Of a stretch of 64,000 nt of DNA, positions 31,961 to 41,294 are shown one piece after another. The number at the start of each line of letters is the position of its first letter. Positions within the stretch are counted from its first letter, which is position 1. Source of the DNA: Cyclobacteriaceae bacterium (GTDB lineage: Bacteria > Bacteroidota > Bacteroidia > Cytophagales > Cyclobacteriaceae). The position numbers and the translations under genes were made by a program. The stretch lies in assembly GCA_019638255.1 (NCBI GenBank), contig JAHBUD010000001.1, positions 1,426,001 through 1,490,000 on the forward strand. The letters are read 5' to 3'. Below the pieces are notes generated by a model that was not told the origin of the DNA, did no database searches, and worked only from the letters and a program-made list of their open reading frames with translations.

Positions 31961-33763
31961 ATGGCAAAGCTCACCCGAAAATCATCCGGTAACTTTTTGC
32001 GGGTATTTGATATCCCCACGTATCAACAGTCAAAGTATTCGAATGAAAGGGCGTTGAACTATTATTCGAATGGAAAGTGGCACGGATATTCAATCGTTAA
32101 AGTTCAGGAGAAGGCTGAGGCTATAGCTTGTTGGTTTGTTCAGCAAGGATATCAGAAGGGCGATAAGATTATTTTCGTGCCCGTTATGGGCAGTGCCGAT
32201 TGGGTGTTGCTTGATTTGGCCTGTCAGCAAGCCGGATTAGTAGTCGTGCCGGTTCACCCCACTTCACAACCATCAGAAATTGAAGTTATTTTTCGCGAAA
32301 CACAAGCCCGCCTTTGCATTACGGCTGATACGGGATTGTACTTTAAATTCACCACTGAACTAAACCGATTGGAGATCACGGCCGACCTGCATCACCTGCA
32401 ATCCGGTGAGAAGGGTTTCTTCAAACCGTTAACCCTGGAGAGAGCAGTACATGACGATTCAATCCGCCTGGACGCTATACGGAATGCAATAACCGAGGAT
32501 GACGTGTTTACCATTTTGTACACCTCTGGTAGTTCGGGTATCCCCAAAGGTGTAATGCTTTCACATCGTAATGTGGTGAGCAGCATCAAATCCATACTCA
32601 CGTTACTTCCTCTCGAACCGCACCACAAGGCATTGAGTTTTTTACCCTTCAGCCACATTTTTGAACGTGTTGCATCGTACTCATACATGGCTTTTGGAGT
32701 TTCTGTCTACTTCAGTCAGAATAAAGATACGTTTGCGCACGACTTTAGAACCGTGCGCCCGCACTTCTGCACCAGTGTACCCCGTGTTCTTGAAAAAATG
32801 TATGACTTCATGCTGGAGAAAACGCTGCAACGCAATTGGCTCAAGCGAAAGGTAATTCGTTGGGCCATGGAAGCGGGCAAGCAATATCGTCCTGGCACCC
32901 TTAAACCCATGTTACTGCTAAAACTGGCCATCGCACGCGTATTGGTGTTAAGTCAGTGGCGTAAAAAACTGGGTGGAAGAATACGCTACATGGTAGTGGG
33001 TGCAGCTTCCTTGCGACCGGAAATCGGAAAATTATTTTCGGCTTCAGGAATTTTTGTTGTAGAAGGCTATGGGATGACGGAGACCGCACCATTCATTTCA
33101 GTAAATCGTTTTGAGCCGGGCTTGAATCGTTTTGGTACCGTTGGTATGGTGTTGCCTGGGGTGGAAATCAAAATTGATTCACCTAACGAAGAAGGTGAAG
33201 GTGAGATTCTGGTGAAAGGTGACAACGTGATGAAGGGATACTACAAGCGTCCTGAACTTACAGAAGCTGCATTCACACCCGATGGCTGGTTTCGTACAGG
33301 TGATGTTGGAAAATTTGTTTACAAACGTTTTTTGAAAATCACCGACAGGAAGAAGGATATTTTTAAGACCTCGGTTGGTAAATACATTGCCCCGCTTCCT
33401 TTGCAGAATTATTTTATGCAGTCATCGTTTATTCAGCGCTGCCTGATTATCGGTTTTCAACGCCCGTATTTAACCGCACTCATTGTGCCTAATTTTGAGT
33501 GGCTAGAATTATGGTGTACGCAGGAGGGTATTCATTGGACAGCCCCTGAGTTTATGGTATACAATATCAAGGTGCGCGAAAAGTTCGAGCAGGAAATTGA
33601 TTTGCTCAATGAAGAGTTTCCCAATTATCAACGGATAAAAGATTTTATTTTGTGTCATCAGGACTGGACCATCGAATCGGGAGAGCTTACTACAACGTTA
33701 AAGCCCGTGCGGCATTTGCTTATGGAGCACTATCAAAAGGAGATCGACCGGATGTATGATTAA
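31961..33763 (+). CDS. AMP-dependent synthetase/long-chain acyl-CoA ligase
   Basis: A 600-residue adenylate-forming enzyme of the FadD15-like (FAA1) class. Motifs: AMP-binding P-loop TILYTSGSSGIPKGVMLSHR, the A5 motif GYGMTETAP, the A7 GWFRTGDVG and the hinge DRKKDIFKTSVGKYIAP. It activates a fatty acid to acyl-AMP and then acyl-CoA at the membrane. It follows the two hydrolases directly and probably handles the fatty acids they release. Confidence 0.92.
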   Translation: MAKLTRKSSGNFLRVFDIPTYQQSKYSNERALNYYSNGKWHGYSIVKVQEKAEAIACWFVQQGYQKGDKIIFVPVMGSADWVLLDLACQQAGLVVVPVHPTSQPSEIEVIFRETQARLCITADTGLYFKFTTELNRLEITADLHHLQSGEKGFFKPLTLERAVHDDSIRLDAIRNAITEDDVFTILYTSGSSGIPKGVMLSHRNVVSSIKSILTLLPLEPHHKALSFLPFSHIFERVASYSYMAFGVSVYFSQNKDTFAHDFRTVRPHFCTSVPRVLEKMYDFMLEKTLQRNWLKRKVIRWAMEAGKQYRPGTLKPMLLLKLAIARVLVLSQWRKKLGGRIRYMVVGAASLRPEIGKLFSASGIFVVEGYGMTETAPFISVNRFEPGLNRFGTVGMVLPGVEIKIDSPNEEGEGEILVKGDNVMKGYYKRPELTEAAFTPDGWFRTGDVGKFVYKRFLKITDRKKDIFKTSVGKYIAPLPLQNYFMQSSFIQRCLIIGFQRPYLTALIVPNFEWLELWCTQEGIHWTAPEFMVYNIKVREKFEQEIDLLNEEFPNYQRIKDFILCHQDWTIESGELTTTLKPVRHLLMEHYQKEIDRMYD

Positions 33764-33788
33764 AAAGCTTGAATCTAAATGCTTTTGG

Positions 33789-33826
33789 GCCGATCATGAC
33801 AGTAATCAGGTAAAACAGTGATCGGC
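33789..33826. repeat. 8-bp inverted repeat between ligase and flavodoxin genes
   Basis: GCCGATCA (33789-33796) and TGATCGGC (33819-33826) are exact reverse complements with a 22-nt spacer. No T tract follows, so it is not an obvious terminator; an operator or mRNA hairpin is possible. Confidence 0.4.
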
Positions 33827-33878
33827 ATCATGGAATAAACACTACGGGGGGAATAGTTTGGGCATTGATTCAAACTGG

Positions 33879-34355
33879 ATGGAAACCCTGATTGTTTACA
33901 TGACCCATCACGGTACTACGGAAAAAGTAGTTGGAAAACTCACTGAATTATTGGGTAAAACCACCACAACCGTTGTCAACCTGCAACAAAACCAGGTTCC
34001 TGATCTTTCGCGGTTCAGCACAATCCTGATCGGTGGCTCAATTCATGCTGGTGAAATTCAGCCACCGGTAAAAAAGTTTTGTGAGGAGTATGAGTATGAA
34101 TTGCTGAAGAAAAAGCTTGGGTTGTTTTTGTGTTACATGGATAAGGAGCACAGGCAAAAGGAATTTGATCAGGCTTTTCCTGAAAATCTGCGAAAGCACG
34201 CGCATGCACACGGGCTTTTGGGCGGTGAGTTTTTATTTGAAAAGATGAATTTTATTGAGCGTTTTATTGTCCGGTTGATAACCAAGGAGAAGAAATCCAG
34301 GTCTGCGATTGATTATCCGGCCATTGCAAAGTTTGCTGCTTCATTTGTGATATGA
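33879..34355 (+). CDS. Flavodoxin-domain protein (HemG-like)
   Basis: About 158 residues from ATG 33879 (METLIVYMTHHGTTEKVVG); a TTG at 33858 is an alternative seven codons earlier. The Y-M-T-H-H-G-T-T-E-K loop replaces the FMN phosphate-binding T-x-T-G-x-T. The middle IGGSIHAGEIQPPVKKF is the flavodoxin_5/HemG-type motif. It may be a menaquinone-dependent protoporphyrinogen oxidase-like or other electron carrier; no heme genes are adjacent. It overlaps the next gene as ATGA. Confidence 0.82.
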   Translation: METLIVYMTHHGTTEKVVGKLTELLGKTTTTVVNLQQNQVPDLSRFSTILIGGSIHAGEIQPPVKKFCEEYEYELLKKKLGLFLCYMDKEHRQKEFDQAFPENLRKHAHAHGLLGGEFLFEKMNFIERFIVRLITKEKKSRSAIDYPAIAKFAASFVI

Positions 34356-34753
34356 TAAAGACTACACGGATACTGATTGTTTTATTGCTGCTTTTTAATG
34401 GAGTGTCGGCATGTTTTGGTGGTTACATGCTCATCAGCAAGCCCGATGGCTCAGGATTAGACATGCCACTTTCATTCCTGGAGCATTCCCCCTTTTCCAA
34501 TTACCTTATTCCCGGTATTGTTCTGCTGGTCATGAACGGAGTGTTAAGCCTGATCGTTGCCGTGTTGGTTATAATCCGTTCGGTTCATGCCGATCGGTAC
34601 ACGATTTTACAAGGCGCTATTCTTACCGGCTGGATTGTAATTCAAATGATCATGCTGCAAACCGTGAACTACCTGCACATTATGTTCGGTTCAGTGGGTG
34701 TGCTGTTAATGGTTTCTGGTGTTTTGATGTCGAAGCGAAATATTGTTACCTGA
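34352..34753 (+). CDS. Four-helix hypothetical membrane protein
   Basis: A 133-residue polytopic protein with about four helices: RILIVLLLLFNGVSACFGGY, LIPGIVLLVMNGVLSLIVAV, the short GAILTGWIVIQMIMLQTVNY and FGSVGVLLMVSGVLM. It starts within the flavodoxin-like stop codon, so the two are probably translationally coupled. No recognised domain; the pattern recurs as hypothetical membrane proteins in related genomes. Confidence 0.8.
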   Translation: MIKTTRILIVLLLLFNGVSACFGGYMLISKPDGSGLDMPLSFLEHSPFSNYLIPGIVLLVMNGVLSLIVAVLVIIRSVHADRYTILQGAILTGWIVIQMIMLQTVNYLHIMFGSVGVLLMVSGVLMSKRNIVT

Positions 34754-34787
34754 GGTTGATCGGTTGCATTGTCAGTTAAGCATAAGG

Positions 34788-34826
34788 CTTAAGCCAATCT
34801 TAAGAATCCCGAAAGATTTTCCTAAG
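34788..34826 (+). promoter_or_regulatory. TTAAG phased repeats upstream of the two-component operon
   Basis: TTAAG at 34789-34793 and 34800-34804 (both within CTTAAG), a degenerate GAAAG at 34811-34815 and CTAAG at 34822-34826 are spaced exactly 11 bp apart. The same 11-bp TTAAG arrangement precedes the efflux operon at 36895-36932. It is the expected pattern for an OmpR-family response regulator binding direct repeats, and suggests autoregulation. Confidence 0.65.
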
Positions 34827-34848
34827 TTGTTAATGCTTAGTTTTGTGT

Positions 34849-35517
34849 ATGCGTATTCTCGTTGTTGAAGATGAAAGTGGCATCACCAGCTTCCTTAAGC
34901 AAGGGTTGGAAGAGGAGGGCTATGCAATTGATATTGCCGTTGACGGGCAAACCGGACTTGAAAAGGCGCTGACAGAAAACTTTGATTTGTTGTTGGTTGA
35001 TTGGATGCTTCCGCGCCTTACCGGACTTGAATTGTGCAAAACCTATCGAAAGGAAAATAAAGATACGCCCATCATTTTTCTTACTGCCCGCGATACTGTG
35101 CAGGATGCTGTGTTTGGCCTGCAAGCCGGTGCTAACGATTACATCCGAAAGCCTTTTCATTTTGAAGAGTTGCTGGAACGCATTAAAGTACAATTACGAC
35201 CGGTATCCGATCAGCATGGAATATTCACACTAGGTCCTTTCTCGTTGAATACCGAAACCCACCAGGTTTTTAAAAAAGAGGTGGAAATTTCGTTAACCCA
35301 GAAGGAATTTCAATTGTTGGAGTACCTGATTCGCCATAAGGGTAAGGTTTGCCGAAGGAAGAAAATTATGGATACCATCTGGGGCATGGATGCTACCAGC
35401 GACAGTGGTGTGATTGATGTATTTATCAATGCCTTGCGCAAGAAGATGAAAATCCAGAAGGATGAAGAATATATTCAAACCATCCGTGGAGTAGGTTATA
35501 TCGCCCGGGAATCATGA
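34849..35517 (+). CDS. OmpR-family response regulator
   Basis: About 222 residues from ATG 34849 (MRILVVEDESGITSFLKQGL). The receiver domain has the acidic pair in VVEDE, phospho-acceptor D51 (LLLVDWMLPRL), a Thr in IIFLTARD and Lys in IRKPFHF. The C-terminal winged helix (ISLTQKEFQLLEYLIRHKGK, then VIDVFINALRKKM and IRGVGYIA) binds DNA. The kinase overlaps by 4 bp and the metal-efflux operon follows, so it is a CusR/CzcR-type metal regulator by context. Confidence 0.95.
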   Translation: MRILVVEDESGITSFLKQGLEEEGYAIDIAVDGQTGLEKALTENFDLLLVDWMLPRLTGLELCKTYRKENKDTPIIFLTARDTVQDAVFGLQAGANDYIRKPFHFEELLERIKVQLRPVSDQHGIFTLGPFSLNTETHQVFKKEVEISLTQKEFQLLEYLIRHKGKVCRRKKIMDTIWGMDATSDSGVIDVFINALRKKMKIQKDEEYIQTIRGVGYIARES

Positions 35518-36890
35518 CGATTTCATTTAAAAACAGAATTGCGTTTTCGTACCTCGCAGCTACTGCGTTACTGGTGGCATTGGTTTTTGTAACCATTTTC
35601 ATGGTTATCCGGAACTTGGTTTACACCGATCTCGAAAATATTTTATCGTACGAAGCGGTTAAGCATCAAAAGGAGATCATGGTGGAAAGCGGAAGGATAC
35701 GTTTTATCAACCGTGCCGAAATGGAAGAGCGCGAACATCGTGAAGTTGAAGTTAACCCGGTGTTCATTCAATTGGTCGACAGGCAGGGAATTGTAAGGGA
35801 TAAATCACCAAACCTGAAAGAGGGGCAACTGGCAGTGCAGCCGGAGTTTAACAAACCCGTTGACTTGGATAATTGGTTAAACGGCAAGCGAATACGGCAA
35901 CGACAGATACCCATACTCGATCAGGGAAAAACAGTTGGATACATCATCACGGCCATTTCATCCGAAAATGCCGAGCAACTTGTAGCCACCCTACAACGCT
36001 TGCTGCTGGGCTTGTACCCGATCGTGCTTATCGTTTTGTTTGGCGTTACCCGTTGGCTTGCAGGCCGAAGCATTGTTCCGGTAAAGACAATACTGGAAAC
36101 AACAAACCGGATTACAGAAAATAATTTGAGTGAACGCATTCCACTTCCGGAACAAAGGGATGAGTTGCATCACCTGACTAACTCCATCAATCAATTATTA
36201 AATCGTATTGAATCGGCACTTGAACGCGAGAAGCAATTTACGGCCGATGCTTCGCACGAGTTGCGCACACCTTTGGCGGTGTTGAAGGGCACCCTCGAAG
36301 TGATGATCCGTAAACCACGTACCCCGGAGGAGTATGTGCAAAAAGTTGAAGTAAGTATCCGCGAAATCGACCGGATGCATCATATCGTTGAGCAATTGCT
36401 TACACTCGCCCGGTTTGACCATTCGGCCAGGCAGCCGGAAATTGCTGAGGTAAAAGTTTTTGAATTCCTCACAGAGCTGATCAGCCGTCAGCAACACAAT
36501 TGGTCAGTGGCAGGAGCTGTTATTCAGAATAATTGTCCGCCTGAATTCACAGTTAAAACAGATCCTTACTTGCTGGAGATCATTTTGGAGAACCTGCTTT
36601 CCAATGCGGTAAAATATTCGCCCTCCGGTGAGCCGGTTATCATCAACGCGGGTCGTGTTCCGGATAATTATATCGCGGTTATCGATCACGGAATGGGTAT
36701 TGACGAGAAAGACCATGCAAAAATATTTCAACCTTTTTACCGATCAGCATCCCTTGAGCATAAAACCATTAAAGGAACCGGGCTTGGATTGTCGCTGGTG
36801 CAAAAGGCATCGGCCCAGTTGGGCATAACGCTCACCGTTCAAAGTGAACTTCAGAAGGGTTCTGCATTTACGCTGCATTTTCCGAAGTAA
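35514..36890 (+). CDS. Sensor histidine kinase of the metal-efflux system
   Basis: A 458-residue kinase. Two helices (SYLAATALLVALVFVTIFMV and about 175-192, LGLYPIVLIVLFGVTRWLA) flank a periplasmic sensor of about 130 residues. HAMP follows, then HisKA with H248 in FTADASHELRTPLAV. HATPase_c has N (LENLLSNAVKYSP), D-H-G-M-G-I and GTGLGLSLVQ boxes. By neighbourhood it senses a periplasmic metal ion, probably Cu/Ag or Zn/Co/Cd. It overlaps the regulator as ATGA. Confidence 0.94.
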   Translation: MTISFKNRIAFSYLAATALLVALVFVTIFMVIRNLVYTDLENILSYEAVKHQKEIMVESGRIRFINRAEMEEREHREVEVNPVFIQLVDRQGIVRDKSPNLKEGQLAVQPEFNKPVDLDNWLNGKRIRQRQIPILDQGKTVGYIITAISSENAEQLVATLQRLLLGLYPIVLIVLFGVTRWLAGRSIVPVKTILETTNRITENNLSERIPLPEQRDELHHLTNSINQLLNRIESALEREKQFTADASHELRTPLAVLKGTLEVMIRKPRTPEEYVQKVEVSIREIDRMHHIVEQLLTLARFDHSARQPEIAEVKVFEFLTELISRQQHNWSVAGAVIQNNCPPEFTVKTDPYLLEIILENLLSNAVKYSPSGEPVIINAGRVPDNYIAVIDHGMGIDEKDHAKIFQPFYRSASLEHKTIKGTGLGLSLVQKASAQLGITLTVQSELQKGSAFTLHFPK

Positions 36891-36894
36891 ACTC

Positions 36895-36932
36895 CTAAGC
36901 AAATCTTAAGAAAACATTAAGCGCCACTTAAG
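36895..36932 (+). promoter_or_regulatory. TTAAG phased repeats upstream of the efflux operon
   Basis: CTAAG (36895-36899), TTAAG (36906-36910), TTAAG (36917-36921) and TTAAG (36928-36932) lie at exact 11-bp intervals in the 78-bp gap between the kinase and the efflux pump. All are on the same face of the helix. The match to the array upstream of the regulator supports direct control of the pump by this two-component system. Confidence 0.7.
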
Positions 36933-36968
36933 GCACCTGGTGATACTTTCACGCATCAATTCAATTCC

Positions 36969-39900
36969 GTGGAAAAGATCATCGCCTTTAGTGTACGCAA
37001 TAAACTGATCATCCTTTTATTCACGGCCATTATGGTGGGGTTTGGCGTGTACTCCTTGCTAAATATTCCCATCGGTGCGGTGCCCGATATCACCAACAAC
37101 CAGGTACAGGTTATTACGGTTTCGCGAAACCTGGCCACGGAGGAAATCGAACAGTTCATCACGTACCCCATTGAGTTGGTGATGGCCAATCTTCCCGGAG
37201 TACAGGAAATCCGCTCCATATCAAAATTCGGTTTGTCGGTAGTAACCATTGTTTTTGACGATGACATGGGCACGTACTTGCCGCGTCAACTCATCGCAGA
37301 AAAAATTAAATCGGCAGAAGAAAAAATTCCACAAGGTTTTGGCAACCCAACTATGGGCCCTATTTCCACCGGTTTGGGCGAGATCTATCAATATATTCTG
37401 GATGTCGATCCGGTCTATGCCAGCCAATATTCACTCACTGATCTGCGTACGTTGCAAGACTGGGTAGTGAAAAGACAATTATCGGGTATTCCGGGTGTTG
37501 TCGAGATCAATACATGGGGTGGATTTTTGAAACAGTATGAAGTGGCCGTTAATCCGGAGCGATTGCGTGCCGCCAACATTTCTGTTGCGGATGTTTATAA
37601 AGCATTGCAGACCAACAACAGCGCAGCGGGCGGTGGCTATATTGAAAAAACGAATGAGAGTTTTTACATCCGGGGAGAAGGTCTTGTTTCTTCGCTTGAG
37701 GATGTGGAAAACATTGTGGTAACCATGCGCAATCGCGTGCCTGTGCTCGTGAAGGATTTGGCCACGGTTCAGTTCGGGCATGCCATCCGTTTCGGAGCCA
37801 TTACCGCCAACGGTCAGGGAGAAAAAGTGCTGGGACAGATCATGATGCTAAAGGATGCGAACTCCGGCAAAGTGATCGATGAAGTGAAGAAGCGAGTAGC
37901 GGTAATTCAAAAGACGCTTCCGGAGGGAATCACCATCACACCCATTGTCGATCGCAGTGAATTGATCAGCCGCACGACCAAAACCATTACTGAGAACCTG
38001 GTTATCGGTTGCCTTATCGTAATTTTTGTAGTGGTGGTGGTGATGGGGAATTTTCGTTCCGGTTTTGTGGTGGCTTCAATTATTCCATTGTCGTTGTTCT
38101 TTGCGCTTACCATGATGTACGTATTTGGGGTGGATGTTAACCTGATGAGCCTTGGTGCAATCGACTTTGGAATCATCATCGATGGGGCAGTAATTATTGT
38201 TGAATTCATCGCTTTTCAGATTACTACAAAGCATGAATCACTGCGTGAGCTTTCCGGAAAGCACCTCTTGGATTTCAAAGACAAGATCACCATCAGCAGC
38301 ACAAATAAAATGATGCAGTCGGCTTTGTTTGGGCAGCTGATCATCTTAATGGTGTTTATACCGGTATTGTCGCTTACCGGAGTAGAGGGTAAAATGTTTC
38401 GGCCACTGGCCTGGTCGTTTTCGTTTGCCTTGCTGGGTGCGATCATATTGTGCTTTACATACGTTCCGGTGATGTCGGCCTTGGTGTTAAAGCCTTCGGC
38501 ACCGAATCCGAAACAATTTTCCGTCCGAATGATGATTTGGTTGGAGAGGATACATGCGCCTATGCTGGCGTGGGTGTTGCAAAAGCGAAAACTGGTACTG
38601 GGTTTTGCTGCTGCCTTGCTCGTGGGTTCAATGCTGTTGTTCAACAGCATTGGGGGTGAATTTATGCCCACGTTGGATGAAGGTGATTTTGTTATTCAAC
38701 CGGTATTGAAAACAGGAACCACGCTTACCAATACCGTACAAACCATCACACAGATGGAAAAGATATTGATGGAGTTCCCGGAGGTAGAGCGTGTGGTTAC
38801 ACGCATTGGCGCTGCTGAAATTCCTACCGACCCCATGTCGATGGAGGAAACGGATGTCATCATCAAACTTCACCCACCGGATAAATGGGTGAATGCCGAA
38901 AGCAAAGATGAGCTGGCAGATGTTTTTAAAGAAGCGCTGAGTATAATACCCGGCATCGAATATGAATTCACGCAGCCCATCGAAATGCGCTTTAATGAAT
39001 TGATTACCGGAGTGCGTGCCGATGTAGCAGTTAAAATCTTTGGCGAAGATTTGGACCTGTTAAGCCGAAAGGCTTATGAGATCGAGCGATTGATCCGTCC
39101 GGTAGAAGGTGCTGCCGATATCATGGTGGAAAAAATTGTCGGACTGCCGCAGATGAGCGTAAAGTATGACCGCGCGAAAATTGCCAAGTACGGATTAAAC
39201 ATTGCTGACTTGAACATGATTGTCTCAGCCGGTTTTGCCGGTCTTTCAGCCGGTAGCGTGTTTGAAGGTGAGAAACGCTTTGACCTGGTGATACGTTTTG
39301 ACCGTGAATCGCGCAGCGATATCGATAACCTTCGTAACCTGTACATTCCATTACCCACCAGTGGCCAGATACCCTTGCGCGAACTGGCCGACATCACCTA
39401 CTCAAAAGGCCCGGCTAAAATTTCAAGGGATGATACACATAGGCGTATCGTGATTGGTATAAACGTGCGGGGACGTGATTTGGAATCTGTGGTTAATGAT
39501 GTACAGTCAATCATTGAAAAGAATGTGAAATTGCCTTCGGGCTATTACGTGACGTATGGCGGCCAGTTTGAAAACCTGCAACGCGCCAAGGAACGACTGA
39601 TGATTGCCGTACCGATTGCACTGATCTTGATCTTTCTGTTGTTATATTTTGCTTTTCGTTCGGTTCGTGATGCACTGCTTATTTACAGTGCCATTCCACT
39701 CGCTGCTGTTGGTGGTGTAGGGGTTCTCTGGTTGCGCGATTTACCCTTCAGCATTTCGGCTGGTATTGGATTTATTGCCTTGTTTGGTATCGCGGTATTA
39801 AATGGTATTGTGCTAATCGAGCATTACAAGGATTTGAAACGTAATGGTATAACCGATCTAAAAACACGCATTATGCAAGGAACACGCGAACGCCTTCGCC

Positions 39901-41294
39901 CGGTATTTCTCACTGCTTCAACCGATGCGCTTGGCTTTCTGCCTATGGCACTATCGACCGGTGCAGGTGCTGAGGTACAACGGCCGTTGGCCTCGGTGGT
40001 GATTGGCGGGTTGATCACCTCTACGTTGTTAACCCTGCTGATTTTACCGGTATTGTATTCTTTGGCAGAAGAGAAATCGGGCAAAGGAATAAAGTTGATG
40101 AGTCCTGCCATTGTTTTCATGTTGCTGCTGATGTTGCCTGCTGTGGCAAGCGCTCAATCACCAAGAAAGATCAGTTTAGAAGAAGCCATTACCATTTCAC
40201 TTCAGACCAATGCCGGTTATAAATCCTCAACCCTTGCAGTGGAGGAATCCAAAACACTGGTGAAAACCGGTCATAATATTGAGCGTCCTGTTGCTTACTT
40301 CAGTCGCGATGAAGCAAACCTTCCTCCGGTTGGAGACGCCCTGAATGTGTGGGGTGTTCAGCAGCGCATAAGTTTTCCCACCGTTTACGGTCAGCAACGA
40401 AAAGTCCTTGAAGGAGCTTCCCGAATGCAGGAACGCCAGCGCGACCTCGACAGCCTCATGCTGGTGAATGAAGTATCAAAAGCATACAACACCATCGTCT
40501 ACTGGCAACAACAGGAGCGCATCTTTGCTTCGATGGACAGCCTCTACACTGAATTTGCGCGCGCAGCCGACAGGCGGTACGCACTCGGTGAAACTAATTA
40601 CCTCGAGAAATTGACAGCCACCACCAAACGACAAGAGGCACTGCTGATGATGAATCAGGCGCAGTCATCGATTGCTGCTGCCTATGCACAGCTTTACCGT
40701 TGGATGCAAACCGAAGAACTTGTACTGGTGCAGGATGAAGCACTTGGGCGTTTTGAATTACTGCCGGAACAACTGGCGGCTCATCCGGGTATGATGTACT
40801 TCGAACAATGGAAACAGTTTGCGACATTCAACAACCAACTCGAAAAGAACAAGTTGCTGCCCGATATCCACTTATCCTATTTTCAGGGACGTAATCCAAC
40901 TGAAGACAATAAGCTCTACCCCGGCATTAATATCGGCCTGGGTATTCCGCTTTGGTTTGGTGCACAACGTGCCAGTATTCAGGCATCTAAGATTCAGATG
41001 CAACGGGTAAACGAAATGGCTACCGACTACAAATCGGTATTAAGAGCCCGCTTCGCTAACCTGACAAGTGAATTGGAGCGGTTCAAACAGGCATTGGATT
41101 TTTACGATACTTCCGGCAAACTGTTGGCGGATGAGACCATTACCACTGCACAAAAATCATTTGTGGGTGGTGAGATTAATTTTCTTCAGTATGTGCAGGC
41201 ATTGGATCAGGCCTTGCAGATCCGGTTGAATTACCTGACGAATCTCTATCACTACAATAACACGGTTATCGAATTGAATTACCTCATGAATTAA
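36969..41294 (+). CDS. CusA/CzcA heavy-metal RND pump fused to a TolC-like outer-membrane channel
   Basis: A 1441-residue fusion, GTG start at 36969. Residues 1 to about 1040 are a full HME-RND pump: VRNKLIILLFTAIMVGFGVY at the N-terminus, twelve helices, and TM4 with SLGAIDFGIIIDGAVIIVEF, the HME signature with the proton-relay Asp pair. Residues about 1044-1061 form another hydrophobic segment ending A-S-A-Q like a signal peptide. From about 1065 to 1441 the protein is a TolC/CusC-type OEP (KISLEEAITISLQTNAGYKS, then WGVQQRISFP, and helical repeats). Pump and channel are normally separate genes; fusions of this kind are known in Bacteroidota. The adaptor gene follows by TAATG overlap. No frameshift is visible at the joint. 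Confidence 0.92.
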   Translation: MEKIIAFSVRNKLIILLFTAIMVGFGVYSLLNIPIGAVPDITNNQVQVITVSRNLATEEIEQFITYPIELVMANLPGVQEIRSISKFGLSVVTIVFDDDMGTYLPRQLIAEKIKSAEEKIPQGFGNPTMGPISTGLGEIYQYILDVDPVYASQYSLTDLRTLQDWVVKRQLSGIPGVVEINTWGGFLKQYEVAVNPERLRAANISVADVYKALQTNNSAAGGGYIEKTNESFYIRGEGLVSSLEDVENIVVTMRNRVPVLVKDLATVQFGHAIRFGAITANGQGEKVLGQIMMLKDANSGKVIDEVKKRVAVIQKTLPEGITITPIVDRSELISRTTKTITENLVIGCLIVIFVVVVVMGNFRSGFVVASIIPLSLFFALTMMYVFGVDVNLMSLGAIDFGIIIDGAVIIVEFIAFQITTKHESLRELSGKHLLDFKDKITISSTNKMMQSALFGQLIILMVFIPVLSLTGVEGKMFRPLAWSFSFALLGAIILCFTYVPVMSALVLKPSAPNPKQFSVRMMIWLERIHAPMLAWVLQKRKLVLGFAAALLVGSMLLFNSIGGEFMPTLDEGDFVIQPVLKTGTTLTNTVQTITQMEKILMEFPEVERVVTRIGAAEIPTDPMSMEETDVIIKLHPPDKWVNAESKDELADVFKEALSIIPGIEYEFTQPIEMRFNELITGVRADVAVKIFGEDLDLLSRKAYEIERLIRPVEGAADIMVEKIVGLPQMSVKYDRAKIAKYGLNIADLNMIVSAGFAGLSAGSVFEGEKRFDLVIRFDRESRSDIDNLRNLYIPLPTSGQIPLRELADITYSKGPAKISRDDTHRRIVIGINVRGRDLESVVNDVQSIIEKNVKLPSGYYVTYGGQFENLQRAKERLMIAVPIALILIFLLLYFAFRSVRDALLIYSAIPLAAVGGVGVLWLRDLPFSISAGIGFIALFGIAVLNGIVLIEHYKDLKRNGITDLKTRIMQGTRERLRPVFLTASTDALGFLPMALSTGAGAEVQRPLASVVIGGLITSTLLTLLILPVLYSLAEEKSGKGIKLMSPAIVFMLLLMLPAVASAQSPRKISLEEAITISLQTNAGYKSSTLAVEESKTLVKTGHNIERPVAYFSRDEANLPPVGDALNVWGVQQRISFPTVYGQQRKVLEGASRMQERQRDLDSLMLVNEVSKAYNTIVYWQQQERIFASMDSLYTEFARAADRRYALGETNYLEKLTATTKRQEALLMMNQAQSSIAAAYAQLYRWMQTEELVLVQDEALGRFELLPEQLAAHPGMMYFEQWKQFATFNNQLEKNKLLPDIHLSYFQGRNPTEDNKLYPGINIGLGIPLWFGAQRASIQASKIQMQRVNEMATDYKSVLRARFANLTSELERFKQALDFYDTSGKLLADETITTAQKSFVGGEINFLQYVQALDQALQIRLNYLTNLYHYNNTVIELNYLMN

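Noticed and set aside
34838..34845. TAGTTTTG as the -7 promoter element of the response regulator gene
   Set aside because: It lies 3 bp from the ATG, which would leave no leader; chance match to an AT-rich motif is more likely.
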